Shown: positions 27,823 to 36,641, counted from the stretch's first letter. The stretch is DNA of 64,000 bases from Cytobacillus oceanisediminis (GCF_007830235.1 NZ_VLKI01000004.1:248001-312000), one strand, 5' to 3'. The notes: generated from the letters alone by a model not told the origin. A program made the numbers and translations.

Positions 27823-29400
27823 ATGAAAAAAGATAGAAAACTATTTCAGAATGGAATGCTGCTGGTTTTTCTATGTTTAATGATGTTGTTTGTATCAGCT
27901 TGTTCTACACAATCAAATACAGAACAGAGTCCTGCTAATGGAACGGAAGGGAAGAAAGAAGGGGGTACACTTACAGTTGTTCGTTTATCTGATGCAACAA
28001 AATTAGATCCTCACTTTATTACAGATATACCTTCTGCAAATATTATTTATCAAAAAGTATATGAAACTTTAGTAGAACCAGATAAAGACATGAACATTCA
28101 GCCCTCTCTGGCAACTGAATGGAATGTCATTGATGATACGACCTGGGAGTTTAAGCTGAAAGAGGGCATTTCCTTTCATGATGGGACTCCGTTTAACTCA
28201 GAAGCAGTAAAAGCAACCTTTGACCGCTTGCTGGATCCAAACACAGGATCCCCGCAGCGAGAGAAATTCGCGATGATTAATGAAGTAAAAGTTATTGATG
28301 AATACACAGTACAATTATTACTTGAATATCCTTATGCTCCGCTTCTCTCAATTCTGGCAAGTAACGAAGGAAGTATCATAAGCCCCAAAGCATTAGCTGA
28401 AAACCCTGAAAAGCTGACTGAACATCCAGTTGGTACAGGACCATTTGTATTTGAAGCCTGGAAGACCGGCCAGGAAGTTTCTTTGAAGAAAAACGAAAAC
28501 TATTGGGGGAAACAGCCAAAAATTGACCGGGTTGTTTTTAAAGTTGTCCCAGAAGATGCAACTCGATTGGCTATGATCGAAACAGGGGAGGCTCATATTA
28601 ACGATCAGGTGCCTGTTACGGAAATTGAACGAATTGAATCATCCGATTCTATGGGGCTTTTCCGTGCAGAGGGACTTGCTGTTGAATATATCGGGTTTAA
28701 TACAAAGAAAAAACCTCTGGATGATGTTAAAGTCCGTAAAGCAATTAGCCATGCCGTTGAGAGAGAAGCGATCATAAAAGGGGTTTATAACAACGTAGGT
28801 ACACTTGCAAATGCGGCTATGAGCCCAAAGGTTTTTGGCCACAGTGAGAATGTAAAGCCTTATGATTATGATTTAAATGAAGCAAAAAAATTGTTAAAAG
28901 ATGCCGGATATGAAGATGGACTCCAGCTCAAATTGCTCACCAGCGATAGAAAAGAACGTATCAATATGGCTGAAGTTATTCAATCCCAATTAAAGGGGAT
29001 AGGCGTTGAGGTAGACATTCAAGTAATGGAATATGGTGCTTATATCGATACGATTGATAAATCAGAACATGATCTATTTATTGGCGGATGGGGAAATGCA
29101 ACAGGGGATGGAGACTATAACCAGTACAACCTGTTCCACACTGCTTCACAGGGACCTCCTGGAAACCATTTCTATTACAGTAATCCAGAGGTAGACAAAA
29201 TGATAGAAGCGGCACGCAGAGAGACTGACGAAGCAAAGCGTAAAGAGCTTTATGAGCAAGTGATGCAAATGGAATTAGAGGATGCCGTTTATATTCCGAT
29301 CCGCAACTACGAACATATGGCTGCCCATAGTAAAAATGTAAGCGGCTTTTGGTTAAATGCTGCAAACTACCTGATGATTGATGATGCAGTAATTGAGTAA
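27823..29400 (+). CDS. ABC transporter substrate-binding lipoprotein 2 (Opp/Dpp family 5)
   Basis: A 525-residue family-5 binding protein with a lipoprotein signal (MLLVFLCLMMLFVSAC, Cys27). It is highly similar to binding protein 1 over its whole length, including WEFKL, FHDGT, AVKATFDRLLDP and the C-terminal region with GNATGDGDYNQYNLFH. The ATG at 27823 has GGGGAGA 6 bases upstream; the ATG at 27799 lies before the RBS. It is divergent from the importer operon, which gives the complete uptake system, and is followed by two amidohydrolases (cassette 2). Confidence 0.9.
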   Translation: MKKDRKLFQNGMLLVFLCLMMLFVSACSTQSNTEQSPANGTEGKKEGGTLTVVRLSDATKLDPHFITDIPSANIIYQKVYETLVEPDKDMNIQPSLATEWNVIDDTTWEFKLKEGISFHDGTPFNSEAVKATFDRLLDPNTGSPQREKFAMINEVKVIDEYTVQLLLEYPYAPLLSILASNEGSIISPKALAENPEKLTEHPVGTGPFVFEAWKTGQEVSLKKNENYWGKQPKIDRVVFKVVPEDATRLAMIETGEAHINDQVPVTEIERIESSDSMGLFRAEGLAVEYIGFNTKKKPLDDVKVRKAISHAVEREAIIKGVYNNVGTLANAAMSPKVFGHSENVKPYDYDLNEAKKLLKDAGYEDGLQLKLLTSDRKERINMAEVIQSQLKGIGVEVDIQVMEYGAYIDTIDKSEHDLFIGGWGNATGDGDYNQYNLFHTASQGPPGNHFYYSNPEVDKMIEAARRETDEAKRKELYEQVMQMELEDAVYIPIRNYEHMAAHSKNVSGFWLNAANYLMIDDAVIE

Positions 29401-29440
29401 ATAGAAGTCGATGGTAATGATAAATTAACATCGAAAAACC

Positions 29441-29478
29441 GGAAAAGTACTTTTGTTCAAAAAGTACTTTTCCTTCAT
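29441..29478 (+). terminator. Hairpin between binding protein 2 and amidohydrolase 4
   Basis: GGAAAAGTACTTTT and its exact complement (29460-29473) with a 5-base loop, then TTCATTCTC. It corresponds in position to the hairpin at 14795, and may act as a partial terminator. Confidence 0.7.
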
Positions 29479-29501
29479 TCTCAACTTTAGGAGGAATTGA
29501 T

Positions 29502-30740
29502 ATGACTACTCAATGGATAACAAATGTTCGTCTGGAAAAAGGGTTCATTTACGAAAATGGACGAATTGCCGGTACCAGCACAGAAATTTGCCACTTGAAA
29601 ATGGAGGGTGGAAAAATCACAGAAATCACCCAAAGTGCTCCAGGTTCCGATGAAAACCAGTTCGATGCCAAGCATCAGCTTTTACTTCCTTCATTTAGAG
29701 ATATGCATATTCATATTGATAAAACTTATTATGGAGGTCCTTGGAAAGCCTGTACGCCAATCACAAAAGGAATTTTCACCAGATTAGAAGAGGAAAAAGA
29801 GCTTTTGCCAAAGCTTCTTCCAACCGCACAAGAGCGTGCTGAAAAAATGATTGAGCTGTATTTGAAAAATGGCCATACTCATATTCGCACGCATTGTAAT
29901 GTCGACCCAGTAATTGGACTAAAAAATTTAGAAGCTACTGTAAATGCATTAAAAAAATATGAAGATGTTCTTACATATGAAATCGTGGCATTCCCGCAGC
30001 ACGGACTCCTAAGAAGTGATTCTGTTCAATTAATTCGTGATGCAATGAAAAATGGAGCCACCTTAGTTGGCGGTGTTGATCCGGCTACAGTAGACCGGAA
30101 CATTGAAAAGTCACTGAATACAATATTTGAAATTGCGGTTGAACATAAAAAAGGAGTCGATATCCATCTTCATGACCCTAACACATTGGGAGCTTTTACA
30201 TTCGAGAGAATGGCTGATTACACAAGAGAAGCAGGTCTAATAGGAAAGACGACGATTAGCCATGGGATTGCTTTAGGTGATCTGCATGGAGAAACGCTTA
30301 TTGAAATGGCGGCAATACTAAAAGAACATGAGATTGATGTGACTACCACTATTCCAATTAATCGTCCAACTATTCCAGTCTTAGCGCTTGATGGGTATGG
30401 CATTCAAGTGTCTGTAGGGCATGACAGCATCACTGATCATTGGTCCCCATTTGGAACAGGGAACACCATCCAGAAGCTTGGAACTCTTGCGGAAAGATTC
30501 CGATTGATTGATGAATATTCCTTATCATCTGCTTTGAAATTTGCAACCGGCGGGATTACTCCATTAGATAAAGATGGTGAACGAGTTTGGCCAAAAGTCG
30601 GTGATGATGCGACGATGATATTAGTTGATGCGACATGTTCAGCAGAGGCAATTGCTAGAAGGGCAACTGTTGAGTCATTATTTTTCAAAGGCAAGAAGGT
30701 TGAAAGTAAATTAACAGAAATGGATCCTATGAATGCATAA
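29502..30740 (+). CDS. Amidohydrolase 4 (cytosine deaminase/AtzC-like)
   Basis: A 412-residue paralogue of amidohydrolases 3 and 5. Ligands: MHIHIDKTYYGGPWKA near residue 68, HIRTHCNVDP, VDIHLHDPN, ISHGIALGD, and the Asp in VGHDSITDHWSPFG. TAGGAGGAA precedes the ATG at the best spacing. A deaminase or cyclic amide hydrolase on an N-heterocycle is likely, with unknown substrate. It is co-transcribed with binding protein 2 through the hairpin and lies 26 bp before the next paralogue. Confidence 0.8.
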   Translation: MTTQWITNVRLEKGFIYENGRIAGTSTEICHLKMEGGKITEITQSAPGSDENQFDAKHQLLLPSFRDMHIHIDKTYYGGPWKACTPITKGIFTRLEEEKELLPKLLPTAQERAEKMIELYLKNGHTHIRTHCNVDPVIGLKNLEATVNALKKYEDVLTYEIVAFPQHGLLRSDSVQLIRDAMKNGATLVGGVDPATVDRNIEKSLNTIFEIAVEHKKGVDIHLHDPNTLGAFTFERMADYTREAGLIGKTTISHGIALGDLHGETLIEMAAILKEHEIDVTTTIPINRPTIPVLALDGYGIQVSVGHDSITDHWSPFGTGNTIQKLGTLAERFRLIDEYSLSSALKFATGGITPLDKDGERVWPKVGDDATMILVDATCSAEAIARRATVESLFFKGKKVESKLTEMDPMNA

Positions 30741-30766
30741 CTTAAAAGAGCAAAGGGGGAAATACA

Positions 30767-31990
30767 ATGTCAACTCCGTATTGGCTAACAAATATTAAGT
30801 TGGAAACAGGATATCTTCAAGATGACAAGGGGACATACATTACAAAAACAGAACTCTTCCATTTGAAAATAGAAGATGGAAAAATAATAGAAAAACAAAT
30901 CAGCAGTTTTGAAATTTCCGAGAATGAAGAAACAGTGGACGGCAAAGGATTTCTAGCGCTGCCTTCTTTTAAGGAGATGCATAATCATCTTGATAAAACC
31001 TATCTATCTCTTGATTGGAAGGCATGCAGGACGGTCAAAAATTTAGAAGAACGTTTGCAATATGAAGCAATGGAGCTTGAGGAATTAGCTCCTACAGCCA
31101 AACAGCGGGCAAGCAAAATGATCGAGCTTCTCCTTTCAAAGGGTTCAACTCATATTCGTACCCATGTAAATATTGATCCCTATATAGGCTTGAAAAACCT
31201 GGAAGGCGTGAAAGCTGCCTTAGAGGACTATTCGGATAAGTTGACATATGAAATTGTTGCATTTCCTCAACACGGTTTATTAAGAGAAAATGTGATTCCG
31301 CTTATGAAAGAAGCCATGAGATCCGGAGCTAACATTGTTGGTGGTCTTGATCCTGCAGGAATTGACCGTAACATTGAAAAATCACTCTATGAAATAATGA
31401 ATCTTGGTACAGAATTTAATGCAGATATAGACATCCATTTACATGACGGCGGACATGTAGGGTATTATACGGTAGATAAATTTGCTGAGATGGTCGAAGA
31501 TGCAAAGTGGCACAATCGCGCTGCTGTGAGCCATGCGTTCAGCTTGGGTGAAATTCCTGTCCCGCAGGCAGAAGAAATTGCAGATAAATTGAGTGAGCTC
31601 GGAATGTCGATCATGTCCACCATCCCAATAACAAAATCACTCCCTCCAATTGAACTTTTGGACCGAAAAGGGGTAAATGTTTATCTGGGATGCGATGGTT
31701 TCTATGATTCCTGGGGACCTTTCGGGAATGGAGATTTATTAGAAAAGGTAACGCGATATGGCGAACTTTACCGTAAGAGCGATGAACTTTCCTTAGCACA
31801 ATCTTTAAAATGGGCTACTGGGGGTCCTGTCCCACTAAACAAGGATGGCGAGGTAGCGTGGCCGCTTGAGGGAGATGATGCAAATTTAGTTCTTCTCGAT
31901 GCTTCCTGTTCTGCCGAAGCAGTAGCAAGAACGACTAAGCGAGAAGCGGTAATCTTTAAAGGAAAGATGGTTTCAGGCCAGTTATCATAG
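30767..31990 (+). CDS. Amidohydrolase 5 (cytosine deaminase/AtzC-like)
   Basis: A 407-residue paralogue of amidohydrolase 4, arranged in tandem. Motifs: MHNHLDKTYLS, HIRTHVNIDP, IDIHLHDGGH, VSHAFSLGE and the Asp of LGCDGFYDSWGPFGNGD. Both enzymes share LKNLEGV-type and AFPQHGLLR motifs with amidohydrolase 3. AAAGGGGG precedes the ATG. Having two differing copies side by side suggests two successive hydrolysis steps or two related substrates. Confidence 0.8.
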   Translation: MSTPYWLTNIKLETGYLQDDKGTYITKTELFHLKIEDGKIIEKQISSFEISENEETVDGKGFLALPSFKEMHNHLDKTYLSLDWKACRTVKNLEERLQYEAMELEELAPTAKQRASKMIELLLSKGSTHIRTHVNIDPYIGLKNLEGVKAALEDYSDKLTYEIVAFPQHGLLRENVIPLMKEAMRSGANIVGGLDPAGIDRNIEKSLYEIMNLGTEFNADIDIHLHDGGHVGYYTVDKFAEMVEDAKWHNRAAVSHAFSLGEIPVPQAEEIADKLSELGMSIMSTIPITKSLPPIELLDRKGVNVYLGCDGFYDSWGPFGNGDLLEKVTRYGELYRKSDELSLAQSLKWATGGPVPLNKDGEVAWPLEGDDANLVLLDASCSAEAVARTTKREAVIFKGKMVSGQLS

Positions 31991-31998
31991 CGTGATGC

Positions 31999-32030
31999 GG
32001 AAGTCCGAAGGTTGGGCTTCCTATTTTAAT
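31999..32030 (+). terminator. Probable terminator after amidohydrolase 5
   Basis: GGAAGTCC and GGGCTTCC (one G-U pair) form a stem followed by TATTTT. Confidence 0.6.
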
Positions 32031-32078
32031 AACTTAAAGAAATGAATGGTTACAAACTTTTAAATTTGGGAGGATATT

Positions 32079-32687
32079 ATGATTAAGACGAATGAAAGCA
32101 AAATATTTTTTGATGCAGCGAGAACAGGCGATCTAGAGAGTTTGAAAAAATCCCTTGAGCTGGGCACAGATATTAACATGCAGGATAAAAAGAAGCGGAC
32201 TGCCATATTGCTGGCTGCAATGAATAAACATTATGATGTCGTAAAGTATCTGGCTGATGCAGGTGCAGATATTAATCGGCAAGATCAAACTTGTTTAAAT
32301 CCATTTTTATTTGGGTGCATTAATGGAGATTTAAAGCTAGTAAGATTAATGATAAGTGCAGGCGCTAACTTAAATCTTGTCACCCGATTTGGTGGTGTGG
32401 GAATTACTCCGGCAAGTGAAAAGGGGCATATCGAGGTGGTCAGGGAGCTTTTAACATCAACAGATATTAACGTAAATCATACAAATTATTGCGGCTGGAC
32501 ACCTTTGATTGAAGCCATCGTATTGAATAATGGCGACACAAGGCAGCAGGCCATTATTAAACTATTGCTTGAAAACGGTGCCGATACTGAATTGGCAGAT
32601 CAATATGGAGTGACTCCGATTGAGCTTGCTAGAAGAAAAGGATATAAAGAAATAGAGGAAATTTTATTAGAAGCAGGTGCAGAATGA
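32079..32687 (+). CDS. Ankyrin-repeat protein
   Basis: A 202-residue protein composed of about five ankyrin repeats (for example KKRTAILLAAMNKHYDVVKYLADAGADIN, and QYGVTPIELARRKGYKEIEEILLEAGAE at the end). It has no signal peptide, so a cytoplasmic protein-binding role is likely. GGGAGG precedes the ATG. It follows the amidohydrolase cassette after a terminator, in the same direction. A link to the pathway is unproven. Confidence 0.85.
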   Translation: MIKTNESKIFFDAARTGDLESLKKSLELGTDINMQDKKKRTAILLAAMNKHYDVVKYLADAGADINRQDQTCLNPFLFGCINGDLKLVRLMISAGANLNLVTRFGGVGITPASEKGHIEVVRELLTSTDINVNHTNYCGWTPLIEAIVLNNGDTRQQAIIKLLLENGADTELADQYGVTPIELARRKGYKEIEEILLEAGAE

Positions 32688-32772
32688 ACATTTAGAAAAT
32701 AACAGCATTCATTACTATAGGACAATTAAGGATTCCATAAAAGGCGGTAAAGATTTAGGAAGAAGGAAGAAG

Positions 32773-32803
32773 CCCCTCTACACAATCGTAGAAGGGGATT
32801 TCT
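32773..32803 (-). terminator. Terminator of the MFS gene
   Basis: On the minus strand CCCCTTCTAC pairs with GTAGAGGGG and is followed by a pyrimidine-rich tail. It begins within the last codons of the MFS gene. Confidence 0.7.
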
Positions 32804-33989
32804 TTCTATCTATAAAGACTTTTTCCAATACATATTGATTTCTCCCTGCACCGACTCCGGCCAGTGTGAAAACAATTGTAGCCAAAACTAGCAGGATTAA
32901 CGGAAGTGTCCAATTATGAAAAAAGTCGTATATATAACCGATCAAAAACGGGCCAAGGGCAGCAAGCAAATAACCTGCCGATTGAGCCATGCCTGATAAT
33001 TCGGCAGCCTGTTTAGCATTGGCCGCACGCAAACCGATCAATGTTAATGAATGGCTGATGGCCGCACCTAAAGCAATGCCGATTAGTATAATGCCCACTA
33101 TGATTATAAAAGAATTTATATTAAGAAGAAGCCCTGTTATACCAGCAGTACAAAAGACGCCAATTCCAACAGCTATCGCTTTTTGGTTTGGAAGCCGGTC
33201 TGCAAGAACAGGGATAATAAAATTAGCTGGCAGACCTGAAAATTGCAGCAGTGTGACCATCCAGCCTGCTGTTTCGATATTAAATCCCCGATCATTAAGA
33301 ATCTCAGGCAGCCAAGTGATAAAGGAGAAATAAACTAGTGATTGCAAGCCCATAAAAAGGGTCACCTGCCAGGCGATACCGGATTGCCAGAGAGAAGAAT
33401 TGGAGGAGACAATTTGCCTGTCGGTGTTCTCCTTTGTTGCTTTAAGCTGTGGCAGCCAGATCAGAACGGCCATTACCACCAAAATAATCCAAACGCCGAG
33501 TGACCAGGACCAGCCGATCTCCCATTTTTCTGCTAGAGGCACACTTAGTCCAGGGGCCAGGCCTGCCCACAGTCCCATGGAAAATGTGTAAACCCCTGTC
33601 AGCAATCCCACTTTTCCGAAGCGTTCCTTTACTATTCCAGGGAGAAGGACATTGCATACCGCGATTCCCATGCCGACTAAAGCCGTACCCAAAAATAAAG
33701 AGATGGTAGAGCGGATGATTATTCCCGCCCCCAGTACAACGAGTCCGCCCAAAATACTCATTTCATTGCCAAATCTTTGGGCGATTCTTGGCGCAAAAGG
33801 AGAAAGAAGGGCAAAAGCCAGCAAAGGAAGGGTCGTGAGCAGGCCAGCCAGCCCATTTGAGATTCCAATATCATATCTGATTGAACTAATCAGCGGTCCA
33901 ACAGCAGTTATGCCAGGTCTAAGATTAAAAGCAACAAAGATGATGCCTAGTATTAAAACTGTATTTTTATTTATTTTTACAGGAAACAT
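32778..33989 (-). CDS. MFS transporter, CynX/NimT (YycB-like) family
   Basis: A 403-residue 12-helix major facilitator of the cyanate/2-nitroimidazole group. The N-terminal FNLRPGITAVGPLISSI segment is characteristic of the family. The substrate is unknown. It reads toward the island on the opposite strand. Because cyanate and cyclic N-compounds are related chemically, a link to the island can be imagined but not shown. Confidence 0.82.
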   Translation of the reverse strand: MFPVKINKNTVLILGIIFVAFNLRPGITAVGPLISSIRYDIGISNGLAGLLTTLPLLAFALLSPFAPRIAQRFGNEMSILGGLVVLGAGIIIRSTISLFLGTALVGMGIAVCNVLLPGIVKERFGKVGLLTGVYTFSMGLWAGLAPGLSVPLAEKWEIGWSWSLGVWIILVVMAVLIWLPQLKATKENTDRQIVSSNSSLWQSGIAWQVTLFMGLQSLVYFSFITWLPEILNDRGFNIETAGWMVTLLQFSGLPANFIIPVLADRLPNQKAIAVGIGVFCTAGITGLLLNINSFIIIVGIILIGIALGAAISHSLTLIGLRAANAKQAAELSGMAQSAGYLLAALGPFLIGYIYDFFHNWTLPLILLVLATIVFTLAGVGAGRNQYVLEKVFIDRKKSPSTIV

Positions 33990-34248
33990 TTTTTCACCCC
34001 GCTATGTCTAAATAGTGCTCTAAAGGGAAATGGAATTATTACGCTATTCGAATTATTATAATGAATATTCTGATAAAAGTATAGAGGAAAAGAAAATTTG
34101 AGTGATCGTGTTTAAGGGCGTCAGAAAAGAGGGAAATTTTATAGAACCCAGGTAAGATAATTTTTCCAATTAATATGCTAATATACAAGCATAAGGACAT
34201 ATTAGAATTAGCAGTTGAGCTTTGGAAACCTTATTAGGAGGGAATTAA

Positions 34249-34530
34249 ATGAGTGCAGAAATTCAAAAAGAAGAGAACCGCTTTTTTGTAAATGATGAAG
34301 AAGGGAATATGGCCGCTGAAATTACTTTTGTACCAAGCGGTGAATCTCAGGTAACGATTGACCATACGTATGTGAGTGATTCACTCCGCGGTCAGGGAAT
34401 TGCAGGAAAGTTAGTAGAAAGTGTTGTACAGGAGGCGCGTGGGAAGGGCTTTAAGATTGTACCGGTTTGCTCTTACGCGAAAGTTGTCTTTGATCGAAAA
34501 AGTGAATACCAGGATGTACTAGCAAAATAA
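34249..34530 (+). CDS. Small GNAT-family N-acetyltransferase (YjdJ-like)
   Basis: A 93-residue protein of the short GNAT class, with an acetyl-CoA-binding segment (VSDSLRGQGIAGKLVESVVQEARGKGFKIVPVCSYAK). TAGGAGGGAA precedes the ATG. The substrate is unknown. It is followed 14 bp later by an alpha/beta hydrolase gene in the same direction, so the two form an operon. Confidence 0.88.
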   Translation: MSAEIQKEENRFFVNDEEGNMAAEITFVPSGESQVTIDHTYVSDSLRGQGIAGKLVESVVQEARGKGFKIVPVCSYAKVVFDRKSEYQDVLAK

Positions 34531-34544
34531 GGCGGGTGTTTAGA

Positions 34545-35336
34545 ATGGATGCTAAACGAGCAGAAGTTAATGGAACAGCAATATCTTACTATGATGAAGG
34601 CCAGGGAGATCCAATTGTTCTGATTCACGGATTCTGCGGCAGCAAGGACTATTGGCAGCAGGTGATTCCTGGACTGGCAGAGAAACACCGATTAATTGCG
34701 GTGGACCTTCCCGGACACGGAGGTTCTGGTTTGCCTGCGGGAGATATTTCAGTTGAAACGATGGCAGAAATGATTAAAGGTATTTTTGAGGAGCTGGGAT
34801 TGGAGAAAGTGTCTCTCATTGGCCACTCGCTTGGCGGCTATGTAACACTTGCTTTTGCTGAAGCTTATGAGGACAGGCTGAAACAGTTCTCTCTCGTCCA
34901 TTCAACAGCCAACCCGGATTCTGAAGAAGGGAAGAAGGGGAGGGGAGTGGCGGCTGGGAAAATCGATGCAGAAGGAATTAAATCCTTTGTTGATGGACTC
35001 GTTCCCAATCTTTTTGCGTCAGGAGAAAAGCACCCTGAAGAACTTCAACAGGCAAAAGAGATTGGTTATGGCACTAATCCGGAAGGTGCAAAAGCGGCTT
35101 TGAAAGCGATGAAACGGAGGCCGGACCGGAATCATGTTCTAAAAAATACGAAGCTTCCGGTATTAATTGTCGCTGGTGAAAAAGACCAGATCGTCCCGCC
35201 GGAGAAGTCTTTTACCGTCGTGGGGCCGAACATCATGCAGGTGACCATTAAAGGTGCAGGGCATATGAGCATGTATGAAGCGCCTGCTGAGCTTGTTGAA
35301 GTGTTCGCGGATTTTTGGAGGAGTAAGCAGGCTTAA
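34545..35336 (+). CDS. Alpha/beta hydrolase
   Basis: A 263-residue alpha/beta-fold hydrolase: oxyanion segment HGFCGSKDYW, VDLPGHGGS, nucleophile elbow GHSLGG, acid residue in AGEKDQIVPP and the catalytic His in KGAGHMSMYE. An esterase or lactonase-like activity is likely. The ATG at 34545 follows AAGGCGGGTG; a GTG at 34536 lies inside that RBS. Confidence 0.88.
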   Translation: MDAKRAEVNGTAISYYDEGQGDPIVLIHGFCGSKDYWQQVIPGLAEKHRLIAVDLPGHGGSGLPAGDISVETMAEMIKGIFEELGLEKVSLIGHSLGGYVTLAFAEAYEDRLKQFSLVHSTANPDSEEGKKGRGVAAGKIDAEGIKSFVDGLVPNLFASGEKHPEELQQAKEIGYGTNPEGAKAALKAMKRRPDRNHVLKNTKLPVLIVAGEKDQIVPPEKSFTVVGPNIMQVTIKGAGHMSMYEAPAELVEVFADFWRSKQA

Positions 35337-35385
35337 GCAGAACCATAAGATAAAACTTTAAACGTGAAGGAGCCATCAGATTTTT

Positions 35386-35504
35386 ATCCGCACATAAATC
35401 TGGTCTATCCGCACATAAAATTTTTTATCAGCATATAAATCGGGGCTATGCGCACATAAATTCTTTCTAACCGCAGAATAAAAGTTTTTAATGCCCGAAA
35501 TAAA
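35386..35504. repeat. 21-bp periodic intergenic array with core ATCCGCACATAAA (6 degenerate copies)
   Basis: Core-like sequences start at 35386, 35407, 35427, 35448, 35469 and 35491: spacings 21, 20, 21, 21 and 22 bp. The first two are exact (ATCCGCACATAAA); the others drift (for example ATCAGCATATAAA, ATGCGCACATAAA). It lies just after the alpha/beta hydrolase gene, as the ATCGGTCA array lies after the C45 gene, with a different core and the same helical spacing. Confidence 0.85.
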
Positions 35505-35537
35505 TAGCTTTCGTTCATCTTTCAGGATTCAACCATA

Positions 35538-35576
35538 GAAAAAAGCTCCTTTAATTGCCTAAAAGGAGCTTTTTCT
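35538..35576. terminator. Bidirectional terminator
   Basis: AAAAAGCTCCTTT and AAAAGGAGCTTTTT form a stem with A and T runs on both sides, between the convergent alpha/beta hydrolase and MltG-like genes. Confidence 0.9.
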
Positions 35577-35583
35577 ATTAAAA

Positions 35584-36096
35584 CTACTTAAAAATTACCG
35601 AAATGATCTCATCTGTTGTCATTCCGCTTTCCACTTCGAATGTTCCAGGACGCAGTTCGTTCGCCAAGCCGCGTTTTTCAACATCTTTGTAAAACTGGAT
35701 TCCGCTTTCGATAATGTTGGCACGCTCTAAGGCATTTCCTACATCGATGCTTGTCATTCCCATCGAGACGGTCAAGATGGTACGATAGACAACCTTCTCG
35801 CCGGTTTCCTTATTTGATTTCTCTTCCGATTTTTCTTCCTTTTTTTCATTGGCTTTTGCAGCGGCAGCGAGCTGATCGCTCCACTCATCTTCTGTATTTA
35901 TCACAAAGCCTTTAGAAGACAGCAGATCGATCATTTCTTTGTCAGTCAGCATTTTCTGTTTAGCCGCATTTTCTGTTTTATTCCCCGGTTTCTCCGTACT
36001 TTTTGCTTCAGAAGGACCAAAAAAGTAGGCACCGCCAGTCAAAATGGCAGCCACTAAAAGGCCTGCTGCAAAACTGCGCAAGGAATTAGGTGTCAT
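35584..36096 (-). CDS. Membrane-anchored protein with an MltG/YceG-like N-terminal domain
   Basis: A 170-residue protein: one N-terminal membrane helix (about 8-26), a charged low-complexity linker (about 30-100, KANEKKEEKSEEKSNKE) and a C-terminal domain (105-170, SIDVGNALERANII...LRPGTFEVESGMTTDEIISVIFK) that resembles the small domain of endolytic transglycosylase MltG. The catalytic transglycosylase domain is absent. It is coupled to the upstream gene by a 4-bp overlap. Alone it could bind murein or a divisome partner. Confidence 0.7.
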   Translation of the reverse strand: MTPNSLRSFAAGLLVAAILTGGAYFFGPSEAKSTEKPGNKTENAAKQKMLTDKEMIDLLSSKGFVINTEDEWSDQLAAAAKANEKKEEKSEEKSNKETGEKVVYRTILTVSMGMTSIDVGNALERANIIESGIQFYKDVEKRGLANELRPGTFEVESGMTTDEIISVIFK

Positions 36097-36473
36097 TGTG
36101 CAACCATACTCCTTTCAGCCCTTTTCGATAAATAAGGTAAAAGCATCCGCTCCACCTCATTAGGTGTAAGCTGTTTTTTTAAGGCAATGCTCTCAAAAGA
36201 ATACCCGCGCTTATGAAGGTCAAGAATCTCACGCAGCAATAAGCGATCCTCCGATGATCCTTTCATTGAGCCTGATTGGTGTGCTGTAATTTCTGCATCT
36301 AATTCAATATTCCTGATCTGCTGCTGCAGCTCGTGGATTTCATTCTTTAATGAAAAAGTAACCTGATCAATTTGTTGCTCAAGATTTGATTTGGATTGCG
36401 TCGTTTTAAAAAACGATAAAATGAGCAGCACGACTGCTGAACCAAACAAAATGGCTATTACCCATCCCATCAT
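36093..36473 (-). CDS. Hypothetical membrane protein with coiled coil and HTH-like C-terminus
   Basis: A 126-residue protein: an N-terminal membrane helix (2-22), a coiled coil (25-60) and a short C-terminal helix-turn-helix-like segment (HKRGYSFESIALKKQLTPNEVERMLL). The arrangement resembles SwrB/DUF6115-type proteins in layout only. Forms an operon with the MltG-like gene (4-bp overlap). Confidence 0.65.
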   Translation of the reverse strand: MMGWVIAILFGSAVVLLILSFFKTTQSKSNLEQQIDQVTFSLKNEIHELQQQIRNIELDAEITAHQSGSMKGSSEDRLLLREILDLHKRGYSFESIALKKQLTPNEVERMLLPYLSKRAERSMVAQ

Positions 36474-36641
36474 ATAAATCCTCCCCTATATAAAGCATTT
36501 TCTATGTATCTATTTTTTCCAATCTAAATTATACCTTGATTGCAGGGGGAATTCGATTTAAAACGACAAAATCCCACAATAGTCCTGTTTTTATGTAAGA
36601 AAAAGGGGCAGATGGTAAATCTTATTTCTTATTAAAAGCTA

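Noticed and set aside
10102-32687. Anti-phage defence or mobile genetic island
   Set aside because: No nuclease, methylase, integrase, transposase or att-like repeats were found; all recognisable enzymes are metabolic. The ankyrin gene alone is not enough evidence.
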